Below are positions 1 to 7,318 of a stretch of 40,599 nt of DNA, piece by piece. Source of the DNA: a virus; the IMG/VR virus record IMGVR_UViG_3300023278_002967, positions 1-40,599 of that record; one strand, given 5' to 3'. Under the pieces are notes generated by a model. It worked only from the letters and a program-made list of their open reading frames with translations. It was not told where the DNA came from and searched no databases. A program made the translations under genes and the position numbers. Every line of letters begins with the position of its first letter. The first letter of the stretch is position 1.

Positions 1-415
1 CTCCTTCAACTACCCAGTTGCCAGTAGGATATTCAGGTTGGTCGTCAGTGAAATACGAATAGGTGTTCCTCTTTTCAAGCCTTACAAGTTTAACATCATT
101 GGATTCTGCCTTAATCTCTTTGCGAATTCTTGCATCTTTAGCAGATAGATTTTTATCTTGCTTTAATTTACGCAGGGTTTCAGAAACAGGTTTTCCTGAC
201 ATGGTTCTAACACGAGCAGTTTTTTGTTCAGCGAGATAGCCTTGCTTACGGCTCATAAAGGTTAGTCCCAAAACGGTAGCACCTGTAATGGCGGCAATGA
301 AATATCCTGCCGAGGCAGGTCCAGGCATCTTACCTGTGTATGTATCTTTGAGGACGGCCAATGACATATAACCGCCCGCTCCGACAATAAATCCGATAAT
401 TGGGGTGGCTAACAT
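1..415 (-). CDS. Small membrane protein, C-terminus cut off by window edge
   Basis: Unrecognised. The frame is open from the ATG at 415 to the window edge without a stop, giving at least 138 residues. Residues about 4-20 (glycine-rich, starting LATPIIGFIVG) and about 35-52 form two likely membrane segments. The rest is lysine/arginine-rich and probably cytoplasmic. The start is fixed by a TATA box at 436..445, 21 nt upstream. Could be an envelope or host-membrane protein, but nothing identifies its role. Confidence 0.75.
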   Translation of the reverse strand, partial: MLATPIIGFIVGAGGYMSLAVLKDTYTGKMPGPASAGYFIAAITGATVLGLTFMSRKQGYLAEQKTARVRTMSGKPVSETLRKLKQDKNLSAKDARIRKEIKAESNDVKLVRLEKRNTYSYFTDDQPEYPTGNWVVEG

Positions 416-435
416 AGCCAGTTATTGATGTTCTT

Positions 436-445
436 GCTATTTAAG
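436..445 (-). promoter_or_regulatory. TATA box, partial membrane gene (start 415)
   Basis: Coding-strand CTTAAATAGC, far edge 21 nt before the ATG; predicts a leaderless mRNA. Confidence 0.75.
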
Positions 446-447
446 TT

Positions 448-732
448 TCACTTTTGAATTGAAGCATCTCCGTTAAAAGAGGTATTGCTCAAATATTCAA
501 GTGCTGAAAGAGGGAGTCTTTTTCCTGCTTTCAAATCGGTTAATAAAATCTGGCGTTTCCTCTCAAAGTTTTCTATGGTGGTAGACTCTCCGCAAGATTC
601 ACAATCAGACTGAAATACTAAATTGGTGCATTCGCAATTGACACAATCTTGTAGGTTGAGTGGGGCGAAAATGGTTTCTAATGGACTCGGAATTGAAATC
701 CAGTTAATGGTAAAAAACTGGACGGTTCTCAA
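448..732 (-). CDS. Zinc-ribbon protein, 94 aa
   Basis: Function unknown. A four-cysteine cluster at residues about 30-47 (CVNCEC, then CESC) should bind one zinc ion. The tail is helical and charged. It begins at a TTG directly after the TGA of the HNH gene, with AGGAAGTGA just upstream as a weak ribosome site, so it is the second gene of a two-gene operon. The N-terminus contains an INWI stretch also found in the protein at 1428..1898. Confidence 0.65.
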   Translation of the reverse strand: MRTVQFFTINWISIPSPLETIFAPLNLQDCVNCECTNLVFQSDCESCGESTTIENFERKRQILLTDLKAGKRLPLSALEYLSNTSFNGDASIQK

Positions 733-1098
733 TCAATCACTTCCTGCGGCTCTTTCCGCAGCATGGTGTTTGCGATGGCACGAAACACAAAGAAGTGCGA
801 GAGTGTGGACTTTAGCCAACAAGTCATCCCACGAATAATCGGTGATACTTTTTTCAGTTCCTTGCTTGTAAGATGGGTCGGTGTGATGCACATCCAAAAG
901 AATGGGGTCATCTTCGCTGCACTGTTCGCAACAACCGCCCAAACGATTTAGAATCCAAGTTTTCTTATTGACTCGCAAGTTTCTTTTGTTGGTGACTGAT
1001 TTACCAACCAAGTTTTTAGCATCTTTGTTTTCTTGATACCAACGCTTGTTGTATTCTCTCATATATGCTTTCTTCTTCTCAGGGTCTGAGTAGGGCAT
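733..1098 (-). CDS. HNH endonuclease
   Basis: A 121-residue HNH nuclease. The second half has the layout of the family: CEQC zinc knuckle (about residue 57), DVHHTDP with the catalytic histidine pair (about 69-75), then CVSCHRKHH (about 103-111). The N-terminal 50 residues are basic and helical, typical of small phage HNH proteins. Predicted to nick or cut DNA; it could be a free-standing homing nuclease or part of genome processing. First gene of an operon with the zinc-ribbon protein downstream, with its own TATA box 21 nt before the ATG. Confidence 0.88.
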   Translation of the reverse strand: MPYSDPEKKKAYMREYNKRWYQENKDAKNLVGKSVTNKRNLRVNKKTWILNRLGGCCEQCSEDDPILLDVHHTDPSYKQGTEKSITDYSWDDLLAKVHTLALLCVSCHRKHHAAERAAGSD

Positions 1099-1118
1099 AA
1101 TGCTTCTGGTAGCGTTCT

Positions 1119-1128
1119 CCTATATGAA
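1119..1128 (-). promoter_or_regulatory. TATA box, HNH operon (start 1098)
   Basis: Coding-strand TTCATATAGG, 21 nt from far edge to ATG; leaderless. Confidence 0.7.
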
Positions 1129-1137
1129 TCTTTGTCT

Positions 1138-1431
1138 TCAAGACCTGTCGTTCTTGAGGGCTTCCTTGATTCCTGGAATGTTGAAAAAGTTCTTAGCATC
1201 AAAACTTTTTTCTAATGAGGCTCCTGATTTGGGGGCTCCTAATTTAGAGTCGGCTCCAATCTTTTGCTCTCCTCGTCCCGCCTTAACTTGGTCTTGATGA
1301 GCCTTGACAATATCTGCATTGGTTAATTGGGGGCCTAAATGTGGGTGTTGCAAAGAGAATGCCTTTTTTCTCTCTTTTTCTGCGGCCATGGCTGCCAAAA
1401 TGTCTGCATTGGTTGTCATGTTATCCCTCAT
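1138..1431 (-). CDS. Unknown 97-aa protein
   Basis: No family recognised. Hydrophilic and alanine/lysine-rich, helical at the N-terminus (ADILAAMAAEKERKK), with a glycine/serine-rich middle and a repeated short NADI motif (residues about 8 and 38). The ATG overlaps the stop of the preceding gene (ATGA), so it is the last gene of the operon that starts at 2383. Such a protein could be a scaffold or minor structural protein, but the sequence does not show it. Confidence 0.7.
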   Translation of the reverse strand: MRDNMTTNADILAAMAAEKERKKAFSLQHPHLGPQLTNADIVKAHQDQVKAGRGEQKIGADSKLGAPKSGASLEKSFDAKNFFNIPGIKEALKNDRS

Positions 1432-1898
1432 TCATCTTTTAGGCCGAATATTCCTGCGGTATCGGTGTTACTTAGTGGAGTAAATGTGGTGACAATAGAA
1501 TTTTCTATGGTTGGTGCGGGACGGGTTGTGATGACTCCAGTTGGGATGTCATACGATGGTTCATCGTTATCAGGTTCTGGACGACCCGTTAGCCTTGGGT
1601 CATTGGTGCCGAGGACAAGTCGGTAAATTTCTGGGGTGAAGTCTATCCAGTTGATGAAAAATTTATTTCCTATAATGAGTGTTCTTCCTCTTTCAATAAT
1701 GGCTGGTGTGGTATCTACTACTGCAATGGCTCCTCCCAAGGATGGGGGCGGAGTGACACTATTATCGGAAAATACTTCCATTCTTTGTTCATCAGTAACA
1801 AATGGATTATCCAGATAAGCGACTGTGGTTTTTGATGGTTGATTAGAAGGCCAACCTGTTCCGTGTCGGGAAGGGTCATAATTAGGAGAACGAGGCAT
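1428..1898 (-). CDS. Unknown proline-rich protein, 156 aa
   Basis: No family recognised. Proline- and threonine-rich ends flank a more ordered centre (residues about 70-105) containing FFINWIDFTPEIYRLVLGT. The NW(x)xxPxxYxL pattern resembles motifs in the proteins at 5548..6180 and 12885..13496. No signal peptide or membrane span. Third gene of the 2383-1138 operon, overlapping the next gene by ATGA, one base after the stop of the coiled-coil protein. Confidence 0.75.
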   Translation of the reverse strand: MPRSPNYDPSRHGTGWPSNQPSKTTVAYLDNPFVTDEQRMEVFSDNSVTPPPSLGGAIAVVDTTPAIIERGRTLIIGNKFFINWIDFTPEIYRLVLGTNDPRLTGRPEPDNDEPSYDIPTGVITTRPAPTIENSIVTTFTPLSNTDTAGIFGLKDE

Positions 1899-1899
1899 T

Positions 1900-2232
1900 T
1901 TACATCACCGTTGTTATTCCTAATGCGGCTCCCACAAATCCTGGCAAAAACATCATTACAATTTGCCACCAACGACTACGGAATCTTTCAATTTCTTCAT
2001 CGGTGTTTTTAACATTTTGTTCTATGAGGGCTAATCGTGTCAAGATGGGTGGCTGACCGTTACCATCAATAACAACTTTGGTAAGTCTTTTTAAGTCTGC
2101 CTTGTGTGACATTGATTCTGATGCCAAGCGGTCCAAATGAATTTCAGTGGAACGAGAGGTATCAACAAGTGCTTGTAAAAGTGTTTCCAAATGCTGGGCT
2201 ACTTCTACCACGGCTCTTTCATCATCGGACAA
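1900..2232 (-). CDS. Coiled-coil protein with C-terminal membrane anchor, 110 aa
   Basis: Residues about 5-85 form heptad-like helices interrupted by a GNGQPP turn, then a basic RSRWW boundary and one membrane segment at about 91-108. This tail-anchored layout resembles small phage haemolysin XhlA/spanin-type proteins, but that is shape similarity only. The start is a TTG at 2232 inside the end of the upstream small gene, preceded by GGGGGATG as ribosome site; there is no ATG in frame near the N-terminus. Confidence 0.7.
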   Translation of the reverse strand: MSDDERAVVEVAQHLETLLQALVDTSRSTEIHLDRLASESMSHKADLKRLTKVVIDGNGQPPILTRLALIEQNVKNTDEEIERFRSRWWQIVMMFLPGFVGAALGITTVM

Positions 2233-2383
2233 TTTTCATCCCCCGAATGATGTCCAAAATGCGTGTGGCTAACTGCCCTACACATTGCGTTGAATGTCTG
2301 GTAGATTCTAACCGATTTTCAACATTGAGCAGAGACAAATTAGATTGTTCAATCAATGACTCAACATTATGAATCTCTGCCAT
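2222..2383 (-). CDS. Small helical protein, 53 aa
   Basis: Function unknown. The ATG at 2383 is set by a TATA box 21 nt upstream. The product is mostly one or two amphipathic helices (starting MAEIHNVESLIEQ) with a basic end. First gene of a four-gene operon, and its last 11 bases overlap the coiled-coil membrane protein gene. The two adjacent helical proteins may interact, which is inference from position. Confidence 0.65.
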   Translation of the reverse strand: MAEIHNVESLIEQSNLSLLNVENRLESTRHSTQCVGQLATRILDIIRGMKIVR

Positions 2384-2403
2384 GTTGTTAATGTGGCGTT
2401 ATT

Positions 2404-2413
2404 GCTACTTAAA
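2404..2413 (-). promoter_or_regulatory. TATA box, four-gene operon (start 2383)
   Basis: Coding-strand TTTAAGTAGC, 21 nt from far edge to ATG; leaderless. Confidence 0.7.
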
Positions 2414-2429
2414 TTTGTCGTTTAACAAA

Positions 2430-4478
2430 TCAAATATTTGTGCTATCTGTGGAAACTGTTTTATTTGCGTTGGTTGTTTCAACTGTGCTATCTGCGACAA
2501 AATCAAGTTCACACATATCATTATCACAGAACCTCTCAATAGCAATTTCTTCGCCCTTAATTCTTCCAAAAGAGAGACGGCCTAAAGACGATTTCATCTC
2601 TTGGTATGTTTCTAAATCAATGGCTTCATAAGGCATTTGTGGGTAGGCTCCGTAATCCAAACGAGGAAGGAAAGAAATACCTTTTAGTTGATATTGGAAA
2701 ATATCAAGTGCTGGGGCAATTTGTGAGCCTTCATTTTCTGGGTCAAAGGTAACTGTGCAAGAAACTTGATTATCTGCCCAATATCTCTGGGCTAAAGCAG
2801 CAATTCCTAATTGTTCCCACATGGAAACTTTGTCTACGGTGCGAACTCCTTCGCCTACATCTACGGGGATTTCCACAACTAATGTGGTATCTTCGCTACC
2901 GAAAGCAGGTTCTATCTTGTATCCAGCCTTCAAAAGTGGTGCAACCAGATTGGAATCTTTTCCTAATCTCATGCGTCGGATATAATAACGAGATTCTGGG
3001 AAGTGGATTCCAGGTGTGGCTCCTGCCAGAAGTGAAACCGTTCCAGATGGTTTGATAGATGTGGTTTTGATGGAGCGTGGGATAGCCATCCAATCGGAGT
3101 ATTCTTTGTCTAATTGTTGAATGTGTCCGTAACCGACATCCATCCAATCTCGGAGTTTGCCCAATCCTCGGTTTGCAATAAACTGAGCGATACCACTCAT
3201 AGAACATCCAATTCTTCGGTTGCGAAGCATAACACGGTTGGTTTCAGGCCAATGAGTCTTGCCGAGTGTGACAGTTTTGGCATAAAGATAAGCATACTTG
3301 AGAGTGGTTTGGTAATCTTCTATGGAGTCGTGATTGTTAGGGAATGTTTCTACCAGACAGCACAATTCATAACTTTCCAAGGTTTGTTCCAGACACGGGT
3401 TTCCGCCCATGGCTCGGTGGTCTTTGAAGTTGGGTGCGTCAGCCATGCGTCCATAGTCTTTCATGTTTTCTAACCACGCATATCCTGGCTCTCCATTGAT
3501 ACGAACTCGTTCGGCTGAATCTTCGTAGTCCATGCCCAATCCTGCAAAAATGGAGTTGTTGGATGTCCAACCATATTCGGCTCGGTGTGGATTTACCTCG
3601 TAGTTTTTCAAATCAAGATATTCATCATTGTCAGGTTCGCCAAATACAATTTCGGCGGTTCGGCGCACATTCCCTGCCACAACACACTTGCCAATGAGGT
3701 TCATAATATCTACAATAGATGTGATAGAAATTGGGGCTCCTGTTTCGGCTCCCAGAATTTCACGAACTTGATTGTGTAGTTCAATCAATGGTTGTGGTCC
3801 AGATGATTCTCCTCCGAATCCTTTGATTGGAACTCCAAATGCACGGATTTCTGAGTAATCAAATTCAATTGGAGCGGCTCCGTAAGCATACGAGTCCAAC
3901 AACAAACGAAGTGATTCAACCCATCCTTCACGAGTGTCAGGGATGGTGTATTTCTCGGTGCGTCGGTTTTCAGACGGGCCTTTGAGAATCAAAGTTCCTG
4001 CTCCTTTGGTGTCAAATCCGACTCCCACACCTAACATAGAGGCATCCATCAAGAAACAAAACGGCTTGGAAAATTCAGAAGACATAGATTGTGTTGAGAC
4101 GAAAGCACAGTTGTTGAGTGCGGCAAACAAACCTCTTTCTTCGGTAATTGCAGTTCCCATAGCCCACAGTCCACGACCTGGCGGTAGAAACTTCATGTTA
4201 AAAATACGGTCATACATTTCTTGGGCAGAGTGTTGTGCTTTCCAAGCGTTCCATCCCAGTCCATTTGACTCAATGTGACGCTTCTGCATATTGAATGTTC
4301 CTTCTACAACACGCTGAACGGTTTCAAACCATTGTTCATTTTTACCATCAGCCTTCAAACGAGAATAGGTTCGGTTATAGACTAACTCGCCCAAACCGTT
4401 GAATCCGAATGGGGCTTTCTTGCGTCGGTATTTATTCATGAAGTTATCGCTGAGTTGGAACTTATTTTCGTTTGGCAT
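2430..4478 (-). CDS. nrdJ: Class II (B12-dependent) ribonucleotide reductase
   Basis: A 682-residue monomeric adenosylcobalamin-dependent reductase that makes deoxyribonucleotides without oxygen chemistry. Visible features, numbered from this start: NNCAFVST (Cys124, first active-site thiol), NPCLEQ (Asn360, thiyl-radical Cys362, Glu364), partner Cys373 eleven residues on, as in the Lactobacillus leichmannii enzyme, and KPSGTVSLLAGATPG. A CDNDMC pair near the C-terminus acts as the regenerating dithiol. No ATP-cone domain at the N-terminus. The frame extends upstream to 4559, but I chose the ATG at 4478 because GGTGA sits just before it. Its TATA box lies 39 nt upstream, so unlike most first genes here it has a short leader. 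Confidence 0.95.
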   Translation of the reverse strand: MPNENKFQLSDNFMNKYRRKKAPFGFNGLGELVYNRTYSRLKADGKNEQWFETVQRVVEGTFNMQKRHIESNGLGWNAWKAQHSAQEMYDRIFNMKFLPPGRGLWAMGTAITEERGLFAALNNCAFVSTQSMSSEFSKPFCFLMDASMLGVGVGFDTKGAGTLILKGPSENRRTEKYTIPDTREGWVESLRLLLDSYAYGAAPIEFDYSEIRAFGVPIKGFGGESSGPQPLIELHNQVREILGAETGAPISITSIVDIMNLIGKCVVAGNVRRTAEIVFGEPDNDEYLDLKNYEVNPHRAEYGWTSNNSIFAGLGMDYEDSAERVRINGEPGYAWLENMKDYGRMADAPNFKDHRAMGGNPCLEQTLESYELCCLVETFPNNHDSIEDYQTTLKYAYLYAKTVTLGKTHWPETNRVMLRNRRIGCSMSGIAQFIANRGLGKLRDWMDVGYGHIQQLDKEYSDWMAIPRSIKTTSIKPSGTVSLLAGATPGIHFPESRYYIRRMRLGKDSNLVAPLLKAGYKIEPAFGSEDTTLVVEIPVDVGEGVRTVDKVSMWEQLGIAALAQRYWADNQVSCTVTFDPENEGSQIAPALDIFQYQLKGISFLPRLDYGAYPQMPYEAIDLETYQEMKSSLGRLSFGRIKGEEIAIERFCDNDMCELDFVADSTVETTNANKTVSTDSTNI

Positions 4479-4516
4479 CTTTGTCACCTTTTGGGAATGT
4501 TGCTTGGTTGGGTTCT

Positions 4517-4526
4517 CATATATAAG
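4517..4526 (-). promoter_or_regulatory. TATA box, ribonucleotide reductase (start 4478)
   Basis: Coding-strand CTTATATATG, 39 nt from far edge to ATG; predicts a leader of about 17 nt holding the GGTGA ribosome site. Confidence 0.6.
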
Positions 4527-4579
4527 ATTGTCGCCACGACCTTGCGTTGTTTCGTGCAAGGTGGTGTAGTTGCGCTATT

Positions 4580-4801
4580 TCAGTTAATTCTTTTGAACAC
4601 CGTTGGTCCTTGTGAACCATTGGGTCGCACGACGATAAAGTCCGAATCGTTCTTCATCTTGGCGGCTAAACTTCGGTTGGTAGGAATTTCTTTTCTGCCC
4701 AGTGTAACCATTCGGTCAATAACTGTTTTTGCAGTTAATTCTTCGTCTAATTGAACTAAGGATTTAGCGGCTTGGTAACTGGTGGGTTTGCTCCTTCTCA
4801 T
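4580..4801 (-). CDS. Unknown basic protein, 73 aa
   Basis: No family recognised. Lysine/arginine-rich, with a predicted helix-rich N-terminal half (YQAAKSLVQLDEELTAK) and a short strand-like end (DFIVVRPNGSQGPTVFKR). It follows the PCNA gene by four bases with GTGAT as ribosome site, so the two are co-transcribed. A clamp-associated or DNA-binding role is possible from position only. No clear PCNA-interacting peptide is present. Confidence 0.7.
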   Translation of the reverse strand: MRRSKPTSYQAAKSLVQLDEELTAKTVIDRMVTLGRKEIPTNRSLAAKMKNDSDFIVVRPNGSQGPTVFKRIN

Positions 4802-4805
4802 AATA

Positions 4806-5525
4806 TCACAACCTCGGGGCTACCAATCCCGTATATTCTACTCCTTCATAGGGAGTCCATGTGAATTCCACAGGGCATGAGTCAGAACCGCCTCGGATAG
4901 ACACAGATTCTTTGGTGCTGGCAGAAATCATAGCGGCTACTTCAGAAGCAGTAAATAATTGTCGGCTACTGAAATCTTCTTCGCATTCTAATTCTACGGT
5001 GGGAGCCCAAGTAATCAATTCTTCGGCATCCAAGGTTTCCCAAATAAGGCTATTATCCCTTATATTGATAGAATAAATTGGGGTCTTATCCAGAGTTTTC
5101 AAGTAATCTCTAATGTCTTTGGCCGAAGAAACGGTGGTGTTGTATTCATAGTCAAAGTCGGGGATGGCTTGCAAATCATAGACTAATTCTATTCTTTTAA
5201 GCCTGATAACACGCTCCATAGAATTTGCTAACAAAGCGAATTTATTATCGGCATATCGGAGTTTAAGTTCGTCAGCATTCACTAATCCTGTGGTGATGCT
5301 CTTGAGTTTGCTCAAATCTACTGCTAAACGGTGTCGTTCATCGCAAGTGTAGGATTCAAAGGCGGCGGGTTCTACCCGAAGTCGCATCATTTTAGCACGA
5401 ATGGAGTCCACTACATGAACGGTCAATCCTGTTTCAGAAAAGTCCAAAATACAATCTTCTGCAATAGATTGTAGACCTTTTAGAATATTTTTCATCCTCG
5501 GAACCGCTATGCTCGCCTCTAACAT
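4806..5525 (-). CDS. pcn: PCNA-type sliding clamp
   Basis: A 239-residue archaeal/eukaryotic clamp subunit that would trimerise around DNA and tether polymerase, ligase and flap nuclease. Family features: LEASIAVPRMKNILKGLQSI (N-terminal domain), then a VHVVDSIRAKMMRLRV segment corresponding to the PCNA DNA-facing helix/strand region, and a C-terminal FTWTPYEGVEYTGLVAPRL strand. Length matches archaeal PCNA (about 245). The frame runs up to 5558, but the TATA box at 5547..5556 would then overlap the start; ATG 5525 is 22 nt below it and gives the normal N-terminus. Co-transcribed with the gene at 4580..4801. Confidence 0.93.
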   Translation of the reverse strand: MLEASIAVPRMKNILKGLQSIAEDCILDFSETGLTVHVVDSIRAKMMRLRVEPAAFESYTCDERHRLAVDLSKLKSITTGLVNADELKLRYADNKFALLANSMERVIRLKRIELVYDLQAIPDFDYEYNTTVSSAKDIRDYLKTLDKTPIYSINIRDNSLIWETLDAEELITWAPTVELECEEDFSSRQLFTASEVAAMISASTKESVSIRGGSDSCPVEFTWTPYEGVEYTGLVAPRL

Positions 5526-5546
5526 GAGTTTAGAGTTGTGTTGTGA

Positions 5547-5556
5547 CCTATTTAAC
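5547..5556 (-). promoter_or_regulatory. TATA box, PCNA operon (start 5525)
   Basis: Coding-strand GTTAAATAGG, 22 nt to the ATG. It overlaps the TAG stop of the upstream gene and decides the PCNA start. Confidence 0.8.
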
Positions 5557-6180
5557 ATGGTTCGCCATACGGTTAATCATCTTGGGTTCGTAAAGACGAT
5601 TTTTTTGCTGGAACTTGGAACACCAATTTAAGGGTTGATAGCCTCGGATAGATTTGATGAGGTATAATCCTGATAAAATGGCTTGGAAGGTATATCCCCT
5701 CATGGAATCTGCTTGAGCACGAAACATAGATTTTGTGATTCGCAACAATTCACTGTTTTTGTGAGGGTGAAACATTGCTGAGTTTCCGTGTTGTCCTGTA
5801 TTTTGGGGCATAGTTACTCTTTGGAGATTAGCAAATTTTCTCTCGGCTGAATCTGACAATCGGACAACGGGTGTAAATACTGATTTGAAATCAGGAATGT
5901 TGCGGTGGACGCTGACATATTGATGTTCATTTTCCTTACCTCGTTGAACGCTCTTGCTCTCGGCTCGTTGATATTCCTTATACGCTTTCTTGAGCGATTT
6001 GATAATTTTGATTCCTTCTTGAGTTGGTTTAGAAATCCAAGTGGTGAGTCGGTAGTAGCCTTGCGGGTCCCAATTATAGTCTGTGAGGTAAATCAGGTCT
6101 TTCATGGTTCCAAATTGAACTGCTGAGTAGGGGATTCCGTGGTGCGGAGTCCCGAAAAACATAGTTCCATCAGTAGCCAT
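5548..6180 (-). CDS. Unknown basic protein, 210 aa
   Basis: No family recognised. The N-terminal 60 residues are rich in aromatics and include YNWDPQGYYRLTTWI, close to INWDPQLYYKLF in the protein at 12885..13496. The central part is lysine-rich and helical (IIKSLKKAYKEYQRAESK), and the C-terminus is arginine-rich. The ATG at 6180 is chosen over an upstream start at 6186 because of the promoter spacing. Transcribed alone between the XPF-like nuclease and PCNA genes; a nucleic-acid-binding role is possible. Confidence 0.75.
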   Translation of the reverse strand: MATDGTMFFGTPHHGIPYSAVQFGTMKDLIYLTDYNWDPQGYYRLTTWISKPTQEGIKIIKSLKKAYKEYQRAESKSVQRGKENEHQYVSVHRNIPDFKSVFTPVVRLSDSAERKFANLQRVTMPQNTGQHGNSAMFHPHKNSELLRITKSMFRAQADSMRGYTFQAILSGLYLIKSIRGYQPLNWCSKFQQKNRLYEPKMINRMANHVK

Positions 6181-6202
6181 CAACAACTATTATCATGTCC
6201 CA

Positions 6203-6212
6203 CCTATTTAAC
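6203..6212 (-). promoter_or_regulatory. TATA box, unknown 210-aa gene (start 6180)
   Basis: Coding-strand GTTAAATAGG, 23 nt to the ATG; its edge overlaps the stop of the XPF-like gene. Confidence 0.7.
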
Positions 6213-6889
6213 TATTGTGATTTTGACCTGTCTACAATAACTCGGGATTCGGTGACTCCCCATTTTGTGCGAATGAAAGAATCTACGGCATTCCAGGTGG
6301 CTCCTTTGGCTACGCCTCTTGTTTCAGCCTCATCCCAATTATTGACAAAATCTTTGAGGTCAGCATAACCTGTGTGAATCTTTTTGGCTGTGGCTCTTCC
6401 GACTCGGGGGATTTGTTCCAACATAGCATGATGTTTATTTCGGGTGCTGGTAACGACGGTAACGGGGCGAACGAGTTGATTCACTGAGCCATCCTTAACA
6501 CGAAGGGATAGTGAACGCACATATCGTATGGTTTCATCCAATGAGTCGGTATAAATTACTGGGCAGACTTCCACACACATTCGGTTGAAGAAAGTTTGCA
6601 ATCCTTTGATGCTGTCCATGTCTGCGTAGACTTCACTCCATGAGCCTTCTACTAACAAAATATATTTATCACAATTTTCTACCATGCGGGAGATTTGTTC
6701 TTGGATTCTTTTACTGCTCCATGAAGAGTAAGCGTCACCCCATGTTTTTCGTTCAATAACCCATCGCTTTCCATCATCGTTTTCAATTACGATGTCGCCT
6801 TCGGGAAGATTAACTATATCTGCATTAAGCATCATTTTAAATTTGTCTTTGGTAGATGCTGCTTCCTTAGAGTCAATCAAAATCTTCAT
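6212..6889 (-). CDS. XPF/ERCC4-type structure-specific nuclease
   Basis: A 225-residue nuclease of the XPF/Mus81 family, which cuts 3' flaps and branched DNA. The catalytic set is intact: GD at residues 31-32 and ERKTWGD at 46-52 (the ERKxxxD motif). A helix-hairpin-helix pair follows at about 160-215 (LEQIPRVGRATAKKI). There is no helicase domain, so it matches the short archaeal form rather than the Hef fusion usual in euryarchaea. The short forms known to me end in a PCNA-binding peptide; none is obvious in this C-terminus (DRSKSQ). PCNA is encoded two genes downstream. Own TATA box. Confidence 0.9.
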   Translation of the reverse strand: MKILIDSKEAASTKDKFKMMLNADIVNLPEGDIVIENDDGKRWVIERKTWGDAYSSWSSKRIQEQISRMVENCDKYILLVEGSWSEVYADMDSIKGLQTFFNRMCVEVCPVIYTDSLDETIRYVRSLSLRVKDGSVNQLVRPVTVVTSTRNKHHAMLEQIPRVGRATAKKIHTGYADLKDFVNNWDEAETRGVAKGATWNAVDSFIRTKWGVTESRVIVDRSKSQ

Positions 6890-6909
6890 GGTGTTGCATT
6901 GAGCAACCT

Positions 6910-6919
6910 CCTATTTAAG
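6910..6919 (-). promoter_or_regulatory. TATA box, XPF-like nuclease (start 6889)
   Basis: Coding-strand CTTAAATAGG, 21 nt to the ATG; overlaps the stop of the 44-aa zinc-ribbon gene. Confidence 0.8.
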
Positions 6920-7049
6920 ATTGAGGTTTTATGGAAGAAACACTGACTGACCAGCCACAACCACAATGGTAGTATCCATCTTGGAGGATAGCGGTTTTGT
7001 GGTTTTTGAATCTTGTTCCACAGGCTTCACATTTAATTTTCGGTTCCAT
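6915..7049 (-). CDS. Zinc-ribbon micro-protein, 44 aa
   Basis: Cysteines at residues 7, 10, 29 and 31 (CEAC ... CGC) form a compact zinc ribbon with a GYYHCGCGW second knuckle. It overlaps the end of the upstream gene by 17 bases and has GAGTGA as ribosome site; its TAA lies inside the next TATA box, a packing seen repeatedly in this window. Probably a protein- or nucleic-acid-binding adaptor; exact role unknown. Confidence 0.7.
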   Translation of the reverse strand: MEPKIKCEACGTRFKNHKTAILQDGYYHCGCGWSVSVSSIKPQS

Positions 7050-7287
7050 CATATTCACTCTCAATTCCTGATGCACAATCGTCAAGATATTTTTGGTATT
7101 CTTCTGTGGTCTGGGAGTCAGAATTTCCGTTGGTTAAAATAACTTCCAAGGGATTTCTCCAAAGACAACTCATGATTAAAAACTGTTCAAGGAAGGCGTT
7201 TAATCCTTTATCCTCAAACTCCCCTCCTGTTTGGGTTTGAGCAATCCAGCGACGAAGAGCCGTTTCCGAGATTGAAAGTTCTTTCAT
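7033..7287 (-). CDS. Unknown acidic protein, 84 aa
   Basis: No family recognised. The first 20 residues (ELSISETALRRWIAQTQ) look like a helix-turn-helix or helical DNA-binding segment. The rest is helical and then acidic with serines and glutamates. First gene of a pair with the 44-residue zinc ribbon, under its own TATA box. Confidence 0.7.
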   Translation of the reverse strand: MKELSISETALRRWIAQTQTGGEFEDKGLNAFLEQFLIMSCLWRNPLEVILTNGNSDSQTTEEYQKYLDDCASGIESEYDGTEN

Positions 7288-7307
7288 GATAAATCCTTAT
7301 CTCTTTA

Positions 7308-7317
7308 CCTATTTAAT
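7308..7317 (-). promoter_or_regulatory. TATA box, 84-aa/zinc-ribbon pair (start 7287)
   Basis: Coding-strand ATTAAATAGG, 21 nt to the ATG; leaderless. Confidence 0.75.
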
Positions 7318-7318
7318 A

